Part shown: positions 41,166-49,720 of the stretch, one piece after another | Layout of the letters: each line of letters opens with the position of its first letter | Numbering within the stretch: the stretch's first letter is position 1 | Source: Parapedobacter composti | GTDB lineage: Bacteria > Bacteroidota > Bacteroidia > Sphingobacteriales > Sphingobacteriaceae | Length of the DNA stretch: 64,000 nucleotides | Reading direction: 5' to 3' | NCBI RefSeq assembly: GCF_900112315.1 | Contig: NZ_FOLL01000003.1 | Span: 234,683-298,682, forward strand | Made by a program: the position numbers and the translations under genes | Notes under the pieces: generated by a model | What the model was told of the DNA's origin: nothing | Databases searched by the model: none | The model's input: the letters and a program-made list of their open reading frames with translations, nothing else

Positions 41166-41312
41166 ATGACCATGCATATGCTGGACCGAATGCCGGTGTA
41201 CCCGAGGGCATTTGCATCCGTTGCGAAACAGGCCGCAGGCCGACAAATGCGCTATAAGCGCGAGTCCTAAAATGAGAAGGGATGTTTTTCTGAAGGTATT
41301 ACGGCGTTTCAT
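41109..41312 (-). CDS. Small lipoprotein (GLFR...CxCP type)
   Basis: 67 residues from ATG 41312. Leader MKRRNTFRKTSLLILGLALI, lipobox LSAC, then GLFRNGCKCPRVHRH. Short lipoproteins with this GLFRxxCxCPxV start are common in Sphingobacteriia. The C-terminal extension after HMHGHS is longer than usual and overlaps the end of comF on the other strand by 57 nt, so the real stop may have been lost. It lies 20 nt after vanZ, and so probably in the gcvH-vanZ transcript. Confidence 0.55.
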   Translation of the reverse strand: MKRRNTFRKTSLLILGLALIAHLSACGLFRNGCKCPRVHRHSVQHMHGHSYGLSDGDSAYIGHTARQ

Positions 41313-41332
41313 CCGGGTATTCGCTGTTGTTA

Positions 41333-41731
41333 TCATGGCGTTGCCTGTTCCCGGCATAACGTCCATTTTACGGCAGTTGTCAATACGAGGTAGGCAAAAA
41401 CGCCCATGCCGGTACCGGCGATGTCAGCAAATAAGTCCCAAGCCTCGGCAGACCGATAGGTGAATATCTTCCATTGGATGTATTCCGTAAATAGGGCAAA
41501 CAATGTTGAAAAGCTGACTACCCGGAACGTAATGGACCACGAAGGTTCAGTGTTTGCAGATCTTCTGATAGCACCATAATACAGCAAGATGGTAAACACG
41601 AAAAAGAAACCGGTGTGTACGAGTTTATCTATGCCAGGGAATTGAGGAACATTGTTGGTCGTTTCTGACGGTAAGCTACACAATACCAGAATAATCGTTG
41701 CCCATAGTATAGCCCAAATGTAATGCTTCAT
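41333..41731 (-). CDS. VanZ-family membrane protein
   Basis: 132 residues with four membrane helices (IWAILWATIILVLCSLPS; LVHTGFFFVFTILLYYG; VVSFSTLFALFTEYIQW; LFADIAGTGMGVFAYLVL). FPGIDKLVHTGFF and EYIQWKIFTYRSAEAWDLFA-type segments are the VanZ signatures. VanZ-like proteins lie beside gcvH in many Bacteroidota; the function is unclear. It follows gcvH after 82 nt with a strong hairpin between them. Confidence 0.85.
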   Translation of the reverse strand: MKHYIWAILWATIILVLCSLPSETTNNVPQFPGIDKLVHTGFFFVFTILLYYGAIRRSANTEPSWSITFRVVSFSTLFALFTEYIQWKIFTYRSAEAWDLFADIAGTGMGVFAYLVLTTAVKWTLCREQATP

Positions 41732-41768
41732 CGTGTTTATCCGTTATGGAGCGATTATAATGCCAAAA

Positions 41769-41795
41769 TACGGCGTCCCGCGCAGGGGCGCCGTA
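41769..41795 (-). terminator. Terminator-like hairpin after gcvH
   Basis: TACGGCG-t-CCC / GGG-g-CGCCGTA, a 10-bp stem with a 5-base loop, followed leftward by TTTTGG. It may end or attenuate the gcvH transcript before vanZ. Confidence 0.6.
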
Positions 41796-41813
41796 CTCCG
41801 TTATGCGATGGCT

Positions 41814-42194
41814 TTAGGCCGATACCTGCGCTTCATAATCAGCTGCTGAAAGTAGCTCCGCTACTTCTGCCGCGTTGCTTAGTTTCACACGTACTAACCA
41901 ACCGTCTCCGTAAGGGTCTTGATTGACCAGTTCGGGCGATGCGTCTATTTTATCGTTCACCGCCAATACGGTGGCCGTAACCGGCATAAATAGGTCAGAT
42001 ACGGTTTTTACGGCTTCTACCGTGCCAAACACTTCGTTTTGCGGTACTTCATCGCCAATGGTATTGATGTCGATAAAGACGATATCGCCTAATTCACGCT
42101 GTGCGAAATCGGTAATGCCGATGACGGCTTCTTCGCCTTCTACACGAATCCATTCATGATCTTTCGTGTACTTTAAATCTGTAGGAAAAGTCAT
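41814..42194 (-). CDS. gcvH: Glycine cleavage system H protein
   Basis: 126 residues, standard length. TKDHEWIRVEGEEAVIGITD, FAQRELGDIVFIDINTIGDE, and the lipoyl-lysine site VFGTVEAVKTVSDLFMPV (K in EAVKTVS), then GWLVRVKLSN. It shuttles the aminomethyl group between the P, T and L proteins of glycine cleavage. The P protein is encoded at 57699-60572. A palindrome (42215-42232) lies 21 nt upstream and may be an operator. Confidence 0.95.
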   Translation of the reverse strand: MTFPTDLKYTKDHEWIRVEGEEAVIGITDFAQRELGDIVFIDINTIGDEVPQNEVFGTVEAVKTVSDLFMPVTATVLAVNDKIDASPELVNQDPYGDGWLVRVKLSNAAEVAELLSAADYEAQVSA

Positions 42195-42214
42195 TAAACT
42201 ATTGTTTTAATATG

Positions 42215-42232
42215 ACCATGTGCTGACATGGT
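42215..42232. repeat. Palindrome ACCATGT-gctg-ACATGGT
   Basis: Perfect 7-bp arms, in the 100-base space between the divergent gcvH and anmK genes. A possible regulator-binding site or leader hairpin. Confidence 0.5.
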
Positions 42233-42280
42233 GAAATTTCCTCAAAAATAGGATTATATGATGAAATCGCAAAATAGCAT

Positions 42281-42288
42281 TACCTTTA
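42281..42288 (+). promoter_or_regulatory. -7-like box directly before anmK
   Basis: TACCTTTA, one base from TAnnTTTG, ending 6 nt before the ATG at 42295. Confidence 0.35.
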
Positions 42289-42294
42289 TCCGCC

Positions 42295-43491
42295 ATGAAT
42301 AAATATGTCGAAAAACTGTATGCCATTGCAGGCAAGGAGACTCGATTGATTATTGGATTGATGTCGGGTACGTCGCTGGATGGTCTCGACGTAGCGCTCT
42401 GTAGGATTACCGGCTATGGAAAGGAAACGGCTTTGGAGCTTCTGCAGTTCGATACCACACCCTATACGGATGAATTTCGCAACCGCATCCGGGAGGTTTT
42501 CGCTAAACGGGAGGTAGATCAGCAGTTACTCACCGGGTTGCATGCGGTGGTGGGGCGTACCCATGGTGGTTTGGTGAATGAAATGCTTGCCGCTTGGGGA
42601 GTGCCAAACCATGAGGTTGACTTGCTGGCCAGCCATGGGCAAACAGTTTATCATGCGCCGCAGTCGCTTACGGGCAATCTCGAGTATCCCAATAGTACGC
42701 TGCAAATAGGGGATGGCGATCATGTGGCCGTCACAACGGGTATAATTACCGTCTCGGATTTTAGGCAAAAACATGTTGCGGCGGGTGGCGAAGGGGCGCC
42801 TTTGGCTGCCTATGGCGACCATCTATTATTTACCGATGGGCTGGAAACCCGGATTTTGCTTAACATCGGCGGTATAGCCAACTTTACCTGTCTTCCGGCA
42901 GGCAACATAGGGATGCCGTGTTTCGCCACTGACGTAGGGCCGGGCAATACCTTAATGGATCAATATATGCAGGCGGTTATGGGGCAGGCGATGGACAAAG
43001 ATGCGGCCATAGCGTCTGCGGGCGTTGTGAATCGTCCACTGCTTGACACCCTGCTGAGTCATGATTTTTTTGCTTTGCCTTTTCCTAAAACGACGGGGCC
43101 TGAACTTTTTAATCTGCAGTACTTGGCTGATGCTCAGCATAAAGCGGGAACGGTTGGTCTTTCCAAGCACGATGTGATGGCTACGTTGTGTGCTTTTTCG
43201 GCCTCTGCAATTGTACAGGCTGTCAACCGGGTTATGGAGCCGCATAGGCAGGTCAAAGTTTATATCAGTGGCGGCGGGCTGCATAATCCGTTGTTGGTAC
43301 GGTTCATTAAAGAAGGGCTTCCCGGCGTCAGCGTGTTGTCTTTTGATGAGTTGGGGCTGGTGCCGGATGCCAAGGAAGCGGCATTGTTTGCGCTGCTCGC
43401 CAATGAAACCGTGGCGGGAGATGCCATTCATGTGAACGGTATCATGAACTCCCCGGCGGTGTGCATGGGAAAAATCAGTTTTCCGGAATAG
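42295..43491 (+). CDS. anmK: Anhydro-N-acetylmuramic acid kinase
   Basis: 398 residues, normal length. LIIGLMSGTSLDGLDVALCR at the N-terminus is the ATP-binding hallmark; SHGQTVYHAP, LLNIGGIANFTCLPAG, ATDVGPGNTLMDQYM and VYISGGGLHNPLLV follow, and the end MNSPAVCMGKISF. AnmK opens and phosphorylates 1,6-anhydro-MurNAc in cell-wall recycling. Convergent with the DUF2461 gene 4 nt away. Confidence 0.95.
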   Translation: MNKYVEKLYAIAGKETRLIIGLMSGTSLDGLDVALCRITGYGKETALELLQFDTTPYTDEFRNRIREVFAKREVDQQLLTGLHAVVGRTHGGLVNEMLAAWGVPNHEVDLLASHGQTVYHAPQSLTGNLEYPNSTLQIGDGDHVAVTTGIITVSDFRQKHVAAGGEGAPLAAYGDHLLFTDGLETRILLNIGGIANFTCLPAGNIGMPCFATDVGPGNTLMDQYMQAVMGQAMDKDAAIASAGVVNRPLLDTLLSHDFFALPFPKTTGPELFNLQYLADAQHKAGTVGLSKHDVMATLCAFSASAIVQAVNRVMEPHRQVKVYISGGGLHNPLLVRFIKEGLPGVSVLSFDELGLVPDAKEAALFALLANETVAGDAIHVNGIMNSPAVCMGKISFPE

Positions 43492-43495
43492 TTTA

Positions 43496-44170
43496 TTAAT
43501 CGTCGCCTAATGCCCGGTGTAGGAACAGTTTGAAATCATACATCCGGCGGAACGCTCCTAATACACGATCCAGCCCGTCGGGCTGTGCCAATTCTTCGTC
43601 CGTAAAGGCCTGAAAGGCCGTAAAGCTTTTCAGTTTCAGGTATTCAATATAGGGGTTATCACTATCGAAGCCGGCGGGTGGACGTTTTAACTGATCCTGC
43701 ATGTCTAGTTGGCAGTGCTGCTTAAATTCGGGGTCGGCTAACAACTCCAATAACTGGTCTCCGTTGTAGTCGATTTCTTGCCGGATGGCCGCCAGATGAT
43801 CTTTTTCGGGCCGCCAATATCCGCCGGCGGCAAAACTATTTCCCGGCTGTATATGCAGATAATATTCCGGCCCGTTCAGCTTGCGGCCTGCCGTGGATAT
43901 TCCCGCGCCGAGCCACGTTTTATACGGTGCTTTATCTTTGCTGAACCGGGTGTCGCGGTATATCCGAAATAAGCATTTTGTTACGGGGATGTCTTCGGTA
44001 ATATACCGATCGGTCTGCGCGAGGCCGTGGATTATGGCCGCGGTAAATTCCTTCATGTTTAGCCAGGCTTGTTCGTAGGCATCGCGGTTGGCTTGGAACC
44101 AGGTTCTGTCGTTGTTTTCTTTGATTGCCGAAAGGAAATCAAAGGTAGTGGGATGTATGGATAATTGCAT
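43496..44170 (-). CDS. DUF2461-domain protein
   Basis: 224 residues. LSAIKENNDRTWFQANRDAY at the start, RIYRDTRFSKDKAPYKTWLG, GPEYYLHIQPGNSFAAGGYW and RPEKDHLAAIRQEI are the DUF2461 (TIGR02453) signatures. Cytosolic protein of unknown function. It follows cdsA after 16 nt in a leftward run with cdsA, the DUF2007 gene and the CPBP gene. Confidence 0.9.
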   Translation of the reverse strand: MQLSIHPTTFDFLSAIKENNDRTWFQANRDAYEQAWLNMKEFTAAIIHGLAQTDRYITEDIPVTKCLFRIYRDTRFSKDKAPYKTWLGAGISTAGRKLNGPEYYLHIQPGNSFAAGGYWRPEKDHLAAIRQEIDYNGDQLLELLADPEFKQHCQLDMQDQLKRPPAGFDSDNPYIEYLKLKSFTAFQAFTDEELAQPDGLDRVLGAFRRMYDFKLFLHRALGDD

Positions 44171-44186
44171 AACGCTTAACGTTCGT

Positions 44187-44990
44187 TTAGTTTAATACGG
44201 TATGGAGAAAGGCTAATACAATGGGGGCGGCAAGCAGCAACCCGTCAAAACGATCGAGCAAGCCTCCATGGCCGGGTAATAGTGCGCCTGAATCTTTGAC
44301 ACGCTGACTGCGTTTGAGCATCGATTCGACCAGATCCCCGAAAGTGCCGAATATGGCAATAATTAGCGCGATGGTTATCCATTGCCAAGGAGCAATTACG
44401 GGAAAATAATGGGCTATGGCCATGGCGGTAACCAGCGCTAATAAAACCCCTCCTGCAAAACCTTCCCAAGTTTTTTTGGGCGAAATGCGTTCAAAAAGTA
44501 AGTGCTTGCCAAGGCGCCTCCCCGCCAGGTAGGCACCGGTATCATTGCTCCATAGAATAAGCATGAATCCTAAGGGTAAGCGGTAGTCATACACCCCACC
44601 CATAATGCCCAATGTAAAGAACGAGGCAAATGGTAAGACTACATATAGCACCCCCAGTAGGGTGTAGGCGATGCCGGCGAATGGTTTTTCCTGTTTTTTG
44701 TAAAGGGCGGTAATAAATACGGAGGCTATTAAGGGGGCAATAAGCCCCAGATAATGTGCAGTGAATATGTCAAGCCGGAGCGCTGCATAGGCTGCAAACA
44801 GTACACCGCCCACGAGCAAACCCAACGGCCGGCTGGGCTTAGCTGCGTCGTCTGCGATGATGCGATAGAATTCATCGAGGCAACAGATACTCAGCACTAT
44901 GAAAAAAACTGCAAACACATATTGGCCTAAAAACATGGCGCTTAGTAGGACGATCACAAAAAAAAGGCCGGTAATCGCACGGGTTCTCAT
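44187..44990 (-). CDS. cdsA: Phosphatidate cytidylyltransferase
   Basis: 267 residues, about eight membrane helices. The family signature is complete near the C-terminus: SMLKRSQRVKDSGALLPGHG, GLLDRFDGLLLAAP; WSNDTGAYLAGRRLGKHLLF lies earlier. CdsA makes CDP-diacylglycerol from phosphatidic acid and CTP in the inner membrane, the step before all phospholipid head groups. It lies 12 nt after the DUF2007 gene. Confidence 0.95.
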   Translation of the reverse strand: MRTRAITGLFFVIVLLSAMFLGQYVFAVFFIVLSICCLDEFYRIIADDAAKPSRPLGLLVGGVLFAAYAALRLDIFTAHYLGLIAPLIASVFITALYKKQEKPFAGIAYTLLGVLYVVLPFASFFTLGIMGGVYDYRLPLGFMLILWSNDTGAYLAGRRLGKHLLFERISPKKTWEGFAGGVLLALVTAMAIAHYFPVIAPWQWITIALIIAIFGTFGDLVESMLKRSQRVKDSGALLPGHGGLLDRFDGLLLAAPIVLAFLHTVLN

Positions 44991-45002
44991 GGCAGTTCAG
45001 GC

Positions 45003-45215
45003 TTAGTTATCTTCCGATTCGTTTTCTGCGATTAAACGTTGTGCGAAGGCTTCATCTGACTCATGCACATATACCTCCACTTGCCCGAAGCGGTAAGACG
45101 AATCCTGTTTGTTGATTACTATTGCCGGTACCCCGTGTTCTTCAAGCATCTGTTTCGTGATTTCTGCCTGAAAGGGATTGGTGGTGGTAAGTAGCTTAAT
45201 CCAATGTTTCTCCAT
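45003..45215 (-). CDS. DUF2007-type small protein
   Basis: 70 residues from ATG 45215 (MEKHWIKLLTTTNPFQAEIT). The signal-transducing-like fold of DUF2007: KQMLEEHGVPAIVINKQDSS, then FGQVEVYVHESDEAFAQRLI. The start lies 20 nt inside the end of the CPBP gene, so the two are translationally close. The function of the family is not known. Confidence 0.8.
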   Translation of the reverse strand: MEKHWIKLLTTTNPFQAEITKQMLEEHGVPAIVINKQDSSYRFGQVEVYVHESDEAFAQRLIAENESEDN

Positions 45216-46149
45216 TATATCGTATGTTTTGTGCCGTGGCGGTTTTATGGTATTGGTACAACAGCACTGCGGTAAGCACAAAGCTAATAAAATAAAAATA
45301 AGCTGGAATCTGCAATCCGGCATCCATTTCTTCAAATGAACGACCCCGCCGGAGAAGGAAAAATGCGGACAATGCTACCGTTGCGTTATTGATGAAGTGA
45401 GCCAGCACCGGCAACCAGATGTTTTTGCCCCACAGCAAAAGGTAGCCGAACAGCGCTCCCATCAGCATGCGGGGCAAAAAACCATAAAATTGGAGGTGGA
45501 TGGCACTGAAGATGACGGCGGTAACCCAAATGCCGGTATGCGGGTTGTTAAACCAACGGGATAGAAGGCGTTGAAGACAACCCCGGAAGAAAAACTCTTC
45601 ACCGATAGCGGCTATTACGGCTACTACGATCAGGCTGGTGGCCATACCCCAGTAGGAGGTATCTGAAAGTAACAACTTGGTCAACCGCTCTTGTTCGGCT
45701 TCCTTAGCTTTCATCCAGTTTTCAAGCCCAGACAGGGCTTCCGGAAGTTGCAGGCGTTCATTCAGCAAAATGGCTTGTTCGAACAACGGTCCTGCAAAGA
45801 ACATAATCCCCAGTACCATTGGCCATAATAAGGGATTTACTGAAGTGGTAAAAGCGAGATAGCGCTGCCGCGGCTTATCAAACACTTCCATAAGGAGTGG
45901 TGGAAGGATGAACATACCGATACTGAAACCTGCCTGCAAGATTTTTAAGAAACCGGTATGGGTGGTTGCAGACGCGAGATCTTCCAATCCGGTGAGGCTG
46001 CCTGCGCGATTTAAAGTGATAAAACCGATGAACGCAGAAAGTGTACCCATGATAACGGCTCCGGCAAACGCCAAGGCGAGAAGCAAGATCAACGACGTTG
46101 CTGGGTGTTTTTCACCTTGGAAGCCGTGGGAAACAGGGCGTGAGGCCAT
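45196..46149 (-). CDS. CPBP-family intramembrane glutamic endopeptidase
   Basis: 317 residues with eight or so membrane helices. Catalytic motifs of the CPBP/Abi family: AIGEEFFFRGCLQRLLSRWF (EExxxR), FSAIHLQFYGFLPRMLMGAL (FxxxH) and HFINNATVAL (HxxxN). These membrane proteases process prenylated proteins in eukaryotes; in bacteria they serve in protein processing or bacteriocin immunity. First gene of the run CPBP-DUF2007-cdsA-DUF2461. Confidence 0.9.
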   Translation of the reverse strand: MASRPVSHGFQGEKHPATSLILLLALAFAGAVIMGTLSAFIGFITLNRAGSLTGLEDLASATTHTGFLKILQAGFSIGMFILPPLLMEVFDKPRQRYLAFTTSVNPLLWPMVLGIMFFAGPLFEQAILLNERLQLPEALSGLENWMKAKEAEQERLTKLLLSDTSYWGMATSLIVVAVIAAIGEEFFFRGCLQRLLSRWFNNPHTGIWVTAVIFSAIHLQFYGFLPRMLMGALFGYLLLWGKNIWLPVLAHFINNATVALSAFFLLRRGRSFEEMDAGLQIPAYFYFISFVLTAVLLYQYHKTATAQNIRYNGETLD

Positions 46150-46286
46150 AGGGTTACTTAATTTGGGGATGAAGATACGGATTGCAGCCGAAATCGAGAA
46201 ACATCCATTGTTATCAATGCTGGGAAAGTACCTGCCGTTTGTTTTTGTAAACGAGTTTAGCTAAGTTTGGAAATACTAAAGGCGCT

Positions 46287-47489
46287 GTGATGAAAGCCCT
46301 GCCAATTATATTCCTTTTGACGATCGCCTGCTTATTTCCGGTAGCGAAGGTGCAAGCGCAGGAAGAATATATTGCACCGCCTTCCGAGACGCTTACCGTT
46401 GTTCCCTTCTCATTGGTGGCGGAAAGCGTTGTCTTGATAAATGGCGTTTTGGTGGGCTATCCGGATACCCTTACTTTTATCTTGGATACGGGAAGCAGCG
46501 GCATTTCATTGGATTCTACAACAGTCAGTTCGTTAGGGCTTGTGCCTGAGTTGTCTGACATCAATATACGGGGAATCGCGGGGGTACGGCGTGCGGAATT
46601 TCTTTATAACATGTCGCTCAAACTGAACGGACTCGTGGTAGATAGCCTGAATTTTCATGTGAATAATTACGAATTTCTATCGTATGTTTATGGCAAAAAG
46701 ATAGATGGTGTAATCGGGTATTCACTATTCAGCCGGTATATCATTAAAATCAACTATGACCTTAATGAAGTGCAGATCTGCTCGCAAGGTGCCATCAAAT
46801 ACCCGAGGGGCGGGTATCTGCTGAAGCCGTTTATCCGGACGTTGCCGGTATTGCCGGCAAAGGTGACCGATCATCGCTCGGTAACCTCCCGCTACCTTTT
46901 TGATATCGGGGCCGGAATGTCGCTGATGTTTTCACGGGATTTTGATCAGGACAGCGCCTTTATTCGAAAGAAGCGGAAGCGCTTTCCCCTGCAGGCACAT
47001 GGAGTGGGGGGCAAACTGGAAATGGAAATGACCTTGGTACGGAATTTCCGGCTGGGGCCGTACCGTTTCCGGAAAGTGCCTGCTATGGTGTTTGATGATG
47101 AGCATAATGTGACTTCCTATCCGTACTTGGGCGGACTTATAGGAAACCAGCTCCTGAAACGCTTTAATGCAATTTTTAATTACGAACAACGGGAGATTTA
47201 CCTCGAACCCAATACGCTTTACCGGGAGCCTTTCTATTACTCTTATTCTGGCATGGAGCTTTATTATATCGACGGTTCGGTTATTATCGGTTCAATCATA
47301 AGCGGTTCTCCGGCAGATCGTTCGGGGCTTAAGGTAGGGGATGTTGTCGTTGCCATTGACAACGTGGCCAATGGGGATTTCGTTCAGTATAAGCGGGTAT
47401 TGATGATGGCAAAAAAACGGGTGAAACTGATTGTCAGCCGAGGCGACGAGTTGCTGGAAATTCCGTTGAAGTTACATAGTCTGCTTTAG
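46287..47489 (+). CDS. Retropepsin-like aspartyl protease with C-terminal PDZ domain
   Basis: 400 residues. Signal peptide to VQAQ (about 24). First catalytic motif ILDTGSSGISLDS (about 66-78), second half with FDIGAGMSLMFSRDF, then a PDZ domain in the last 90 residues (VIIGSIISGSPADRSGLKVG, DVVVAIDNVANGDF, VKLIVSRGDELLEIPLKL). In the second motif the expected DTG is DIG, so activity would depend on the first. Predicted periplasmic or outer-membrane protease of the clan AA type seen in Bacteroidota; the substrate is unknown. Confidence 0.85.
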   Translation: MMKALPIIFLLTIACLFPVAKVQAQEEYIAPPSETLTVVPFSLVAESVVLINGVLVGYPDTLTFILDTGSSGISLDSTTVSSLGLVPELSDINIRGIAGVRRAEFLYNMSLKLNGLVVDSLNFHVNNYEFLSYVYGKKIDGVIGYSLFSRYIIKINYDLNEVQICSQGAIKYPRGGYLLKPFIRTLPVLPAKVTDHRSVTSRYLFDIGAGMSLMFSRDFDQDSAFIRKKRKRFPLQAHGVGGKLEMEMTLVRNFRLGPYRFRKVPAMVFDDEHNVTSYPYLGGLIGNQLLKRFNAIFNYEQREIYLEPNTLYREPFYYSYSGMELYYIDGSVIIGSIISGSPADRSGLKVGDVVVAIDNVANGDFVQYKRVLMMAKKRVKLIVSRGDELLEIPLKLHSLL

Positions 47490-47525
47490 TATTGCTATCT
47501 TAGCTTATTAGTAAAAGCCATTCCT

Positions 47526-48581
47526 GTGAGAAAATTGGACGTAAGTAGGCAAGAGAAGGAAACGTTGGATGACGCAATCGACCATTGGCTCAAGCTGGAT
47601 ATACTGGATGCCCGACTGGCTGAACGGCTGCGTGATTCTTATGAAGTTAAAGGCTTTGATTGGAAACGGTTGGCGCAATACGCTTTTTGGATAGCGCTTT
47701 CCTGTGTGGTACTTGCTTTCCTTTCATTGTTTGCGGATAAAATGGTGCTCCGGTGGATTGAGCGACTGTATGACACCCCGGATACCGTGATTTGTATATT
47801 TTGCATGGTATCAGCCGTGGTTTTTTACGCTTGGGGGTTTAGGCATAAACGAAGATATCCGGATAAAACGTTCAGCAACGAGGCGTTGATGGCACTAGGG
47901 GTGTTTGCAACCGCGGCTTTTATCGGGTATCTCGGAAAAATTATTGATAAAGGATCCGGCCATTTTTCGCTGTTGTTTCTGGCGTCGGTGATCATTTATG
48001 GTGTTTTAGCGGTTAAGCTTTCATCTAAGTTGATCTGGGTATTTACGCTGGTGAGCTTTGGGATATGGTTTGCTACGGAAACAGCTTATCATAGTAATTG
48101 GGGGTTCCGCTTCTGGGGGATGAATTATCCGCTGCGATTTACGATCTTTGGGGCTATCATCACTGCTTTTTCCGTCTTTTGGCAACACCGTTTTAAACCC
48201 CTCAAGCCGTTCCGGCAGTTGAGTTACGTCATTGGGCTTACTTATTTGATGGTCGCTTTATGGCTGCTGTCGATTTTTGGCAATTACAGCGACTTGGATA
48301 AATGGTCTCAGGTGCGGCAATGGCATATTTTCTATTGGGGTTTATTGTCGGTAGCCGTGTCCTTTGGGCTGGCTTGGTATGGCCTTAAACGACGGGACAA
48401 TATTGCCCGGGAATTTGGCATTGTCTTTTTTGTGCTTAATATCTATACACGGTTTTTCGAATACCTGTGGGATAACATCAACCGTGCAGTGTTCTTCTTG
48501 CTGCTGGCCGCTTCGTTCTGGTACATCGGAAGATGGGCAGAGCGGGTTTGGGGCAGTGGCACAAAGCAAAAGACCCCATAG
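47526..48581 (+). CDS. DUF2157-like multi-pass membrane protein
   Basis: 351 residues, GTG start at 47526, 36 nt after the protease gene. A soluble N-terminal segment of about 45 residues (ETLDDAIDHWLKLDILDARL) precedes about ten helices (for example FWIALSCVVLAFLSLFADKM, LLFLASVIIYGVLAVKLSS, GLLSVAVSFGLAWYGLKRRD). The layout fits the DUF2157 family of predicted membrane proteins. No function is known. The stop codon lies in a terminator hairpin. Confidence 0.65.
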   Translation: MRKLDVSRQEKETLDDAIDHWLKLDILDARLAERLRDSYEVKGFDWKRLAQYAFWIALSCVVLAFLSLFADKMVLRWIERLYDTPDTVICIFCMVSAVVFYAWGFRHKRRYPDKTFSNEALMALGVFATAAFIGYLGKIIDKGSGHFSLLFLASVIIYGVLAVKLSSKLIWVFTLVSFGIWFATETAYHSNWGFRFWGMNYPLRFTIFGAIITAFSVFWQHRFKPLKPFRQLSYVIGLTYLMVALWLLSIFGNYSDLDKWSQVRQWHIFYWGLLSVAVSFGLAWYGLKRRDNIAREFGIVFFVLNIYTRFFEYLWDNINRAVFFLLLAASFWYIGRWAERVWGSGTKQKTP

Positions 48582-48600
48582 AAGTTAAGTGCTATGGGGT
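48573..48600. terminator. Terminator hairpin between convergent genes
   Basis: ACCCCATAG / CTATGGGGT, 9-bp perfect stem with a 10-base loop; leftward it is followed by CTTTTGCTTT, so it mainly serves yceI. It includes the stop codon of the DUF2157-like gene. Confidence 0.65.
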
Positions 48601-48622
48601 ATTCTGCCGGAAAAGTGTCTGG

Positions 48623-49156
48623 TTAGGACTGTTTTACGAATTGAACGCTTGCCTGGATTTTTACATCGTCACTTACGACCACGGCACCGGCTTCGGTAAC
48701 GGCGCTCCAGGTCAGGCCGAATTCTTTTCGGCTGATTTTGCCCGTAACTTCAAAACCGGCCTTGAAATTGCCGTAGGGGTCGGTTACCGTGCCGCCGAAT
48801 TCGACGTCGAGCTTGATGGGTTTGGTGGTTTCTCCGATGGTTAAGTCGCCATGGAGCACAAATTCCTGAGCGCCTTTTTCTTCAACGGAGGTGGATACGA
48901 ACGTGATGGTCGGATATTTGCCGGCGTCGAAAAAGTCAGCGGACTTCAGGTGCTCGTCCCGTTGCGACTGATTGGTGTCTATGCTCCCGGTGTCAATGGT
49001 AAAATTGACTTTGCCAGTGGTGAAATCCGACTCGTTTTCTGTAACGACCGTGCCATCAAAGGAACGGAAATAACCGGTAACGGTCGTGATAACCAAGTGT
49101 TTTACCTTAAACGCCACCTCAGAGTGGGTGGGATCTAATTTCCATGTAGTTGCCAT
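48623..49156 (-). CDS. yceI: YceI-family protein
   Basis: 177 residues from ATG 49156 (the ORF's earlier ATG at 49204 overlaps the promoter). MATTWKLDPTHSEVAFKVKH, LVITTVTGYFRSFDGTVV, LKSADFFDAGKYPTITFVST and LTIGETTKPIKLDVEFGG are the YceI lipocalin-like fold, which binds isoprenoid quinones or similar lipids. There is no signal peptide, so this is a cytosolic member. A well-formed promoter lies at 49177-49205. Confidence 0.9.
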   Translation of the reverse strand: MATTWKLDPTHSEVAFKVKHLVITTVTGYFRSFDGTVVTENESDFTTGKVNFTIDTGSIDTNQSQRDEHLKSADFFDAGKYPTITFVSTSVEEKGAQEFVLHGDLTIGETTKPIKLDVEFGGTVTDPYGNFKAGFEVTGKISRKEFGLTWSAVTEAGAVVVSDDVKIQASVQFVKQS

Positions 49157-49176
49157 AGTTATATTGTTTTGTCTTA

Positions 49177-49205
49177 CAAAAATAGTAGATTCATGTTTAA
49201 ACAAA
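49177..49205 (-). promoter_or_regulatory. Promoter of yceI
   Basis: Read leftward: TTTG (49202-49205), 17 bases, TATTTTTG (49177-49184). Start codon 20 nt further. Confidence 0.55.
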
Positions 49206-49255
49206 CATTGAACTACATTAATTTTTTATGTAAAACAATCAAAGGCGGAAAAAGA

Positions 49256-49672
49256 TTAGCTGATGTGAAGACTGTAGGTGATAGACACACCTCCTGTGGC
49301 CAGCATGTCATGTACAGAGCAGTATTTCTTCACGGCCAGTTCGGCTGCTTTTTCTGCTTTGGCCTGGTCAATTGTGCCCTTAAGAAAAAAAGAAATATGC
49401 ACCGACGTAAAGACCCGCGGAATTTCGTCTCTGCGTTGCGCTTCAACGTCGATTTTCATGTCGTCAATTTGCTGGCGCTGCTTCTTGAGTATGTTCACTA
49501 AATCCAATGCGCTGCAAGATCCTAAGGCCATGAGTACCAATTCCATGGGGCGTGCTCCAAGGCCTTCACCACCGATATCGGGAGAGCCGTCTATATGTAC
49601 GGTAACATCGGTGCTGCTGCTGATGGCTTCAAAATGGACGGCATCGTTAAGCCTATTCAGTGTTACTTTCAT
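49256..49672 (-). CDS. OsmC/Ohr-family protein
   Basis: 138 residues. The OsmC signature is seen: GGEGLGARPMELVLMALGSC (first catalytic Cys region), SALDLVNILKKQRQ, and the second Cys in KKYCSVHDMLATG. The pair of Cys is that of peroxidases reducing organic hydroperoxides with lipoyl thiols. It is followed leftward by yceI; upstream is the MetZ-like gene, 48 nt away. Confidence 0.9.
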   Translation of the reverse strand: MKVTLNRLNDAVHFEAISSSTDVTVHIDGSPDIGGEGLGARPMELVLMALGSCSALDLVNILKKQRQQIDDMKIDVEAQRRDEIPRVFTSVHISFFLKGTIDQAKAEKAAELAVKKYCSVHDMLATGGVSITYSLHIS

Positions 49673-49720
49673 TTGATATTATTTAGTTTTTTGGGAACGG
49701 TGGCTTACGCGGCCGGCCGT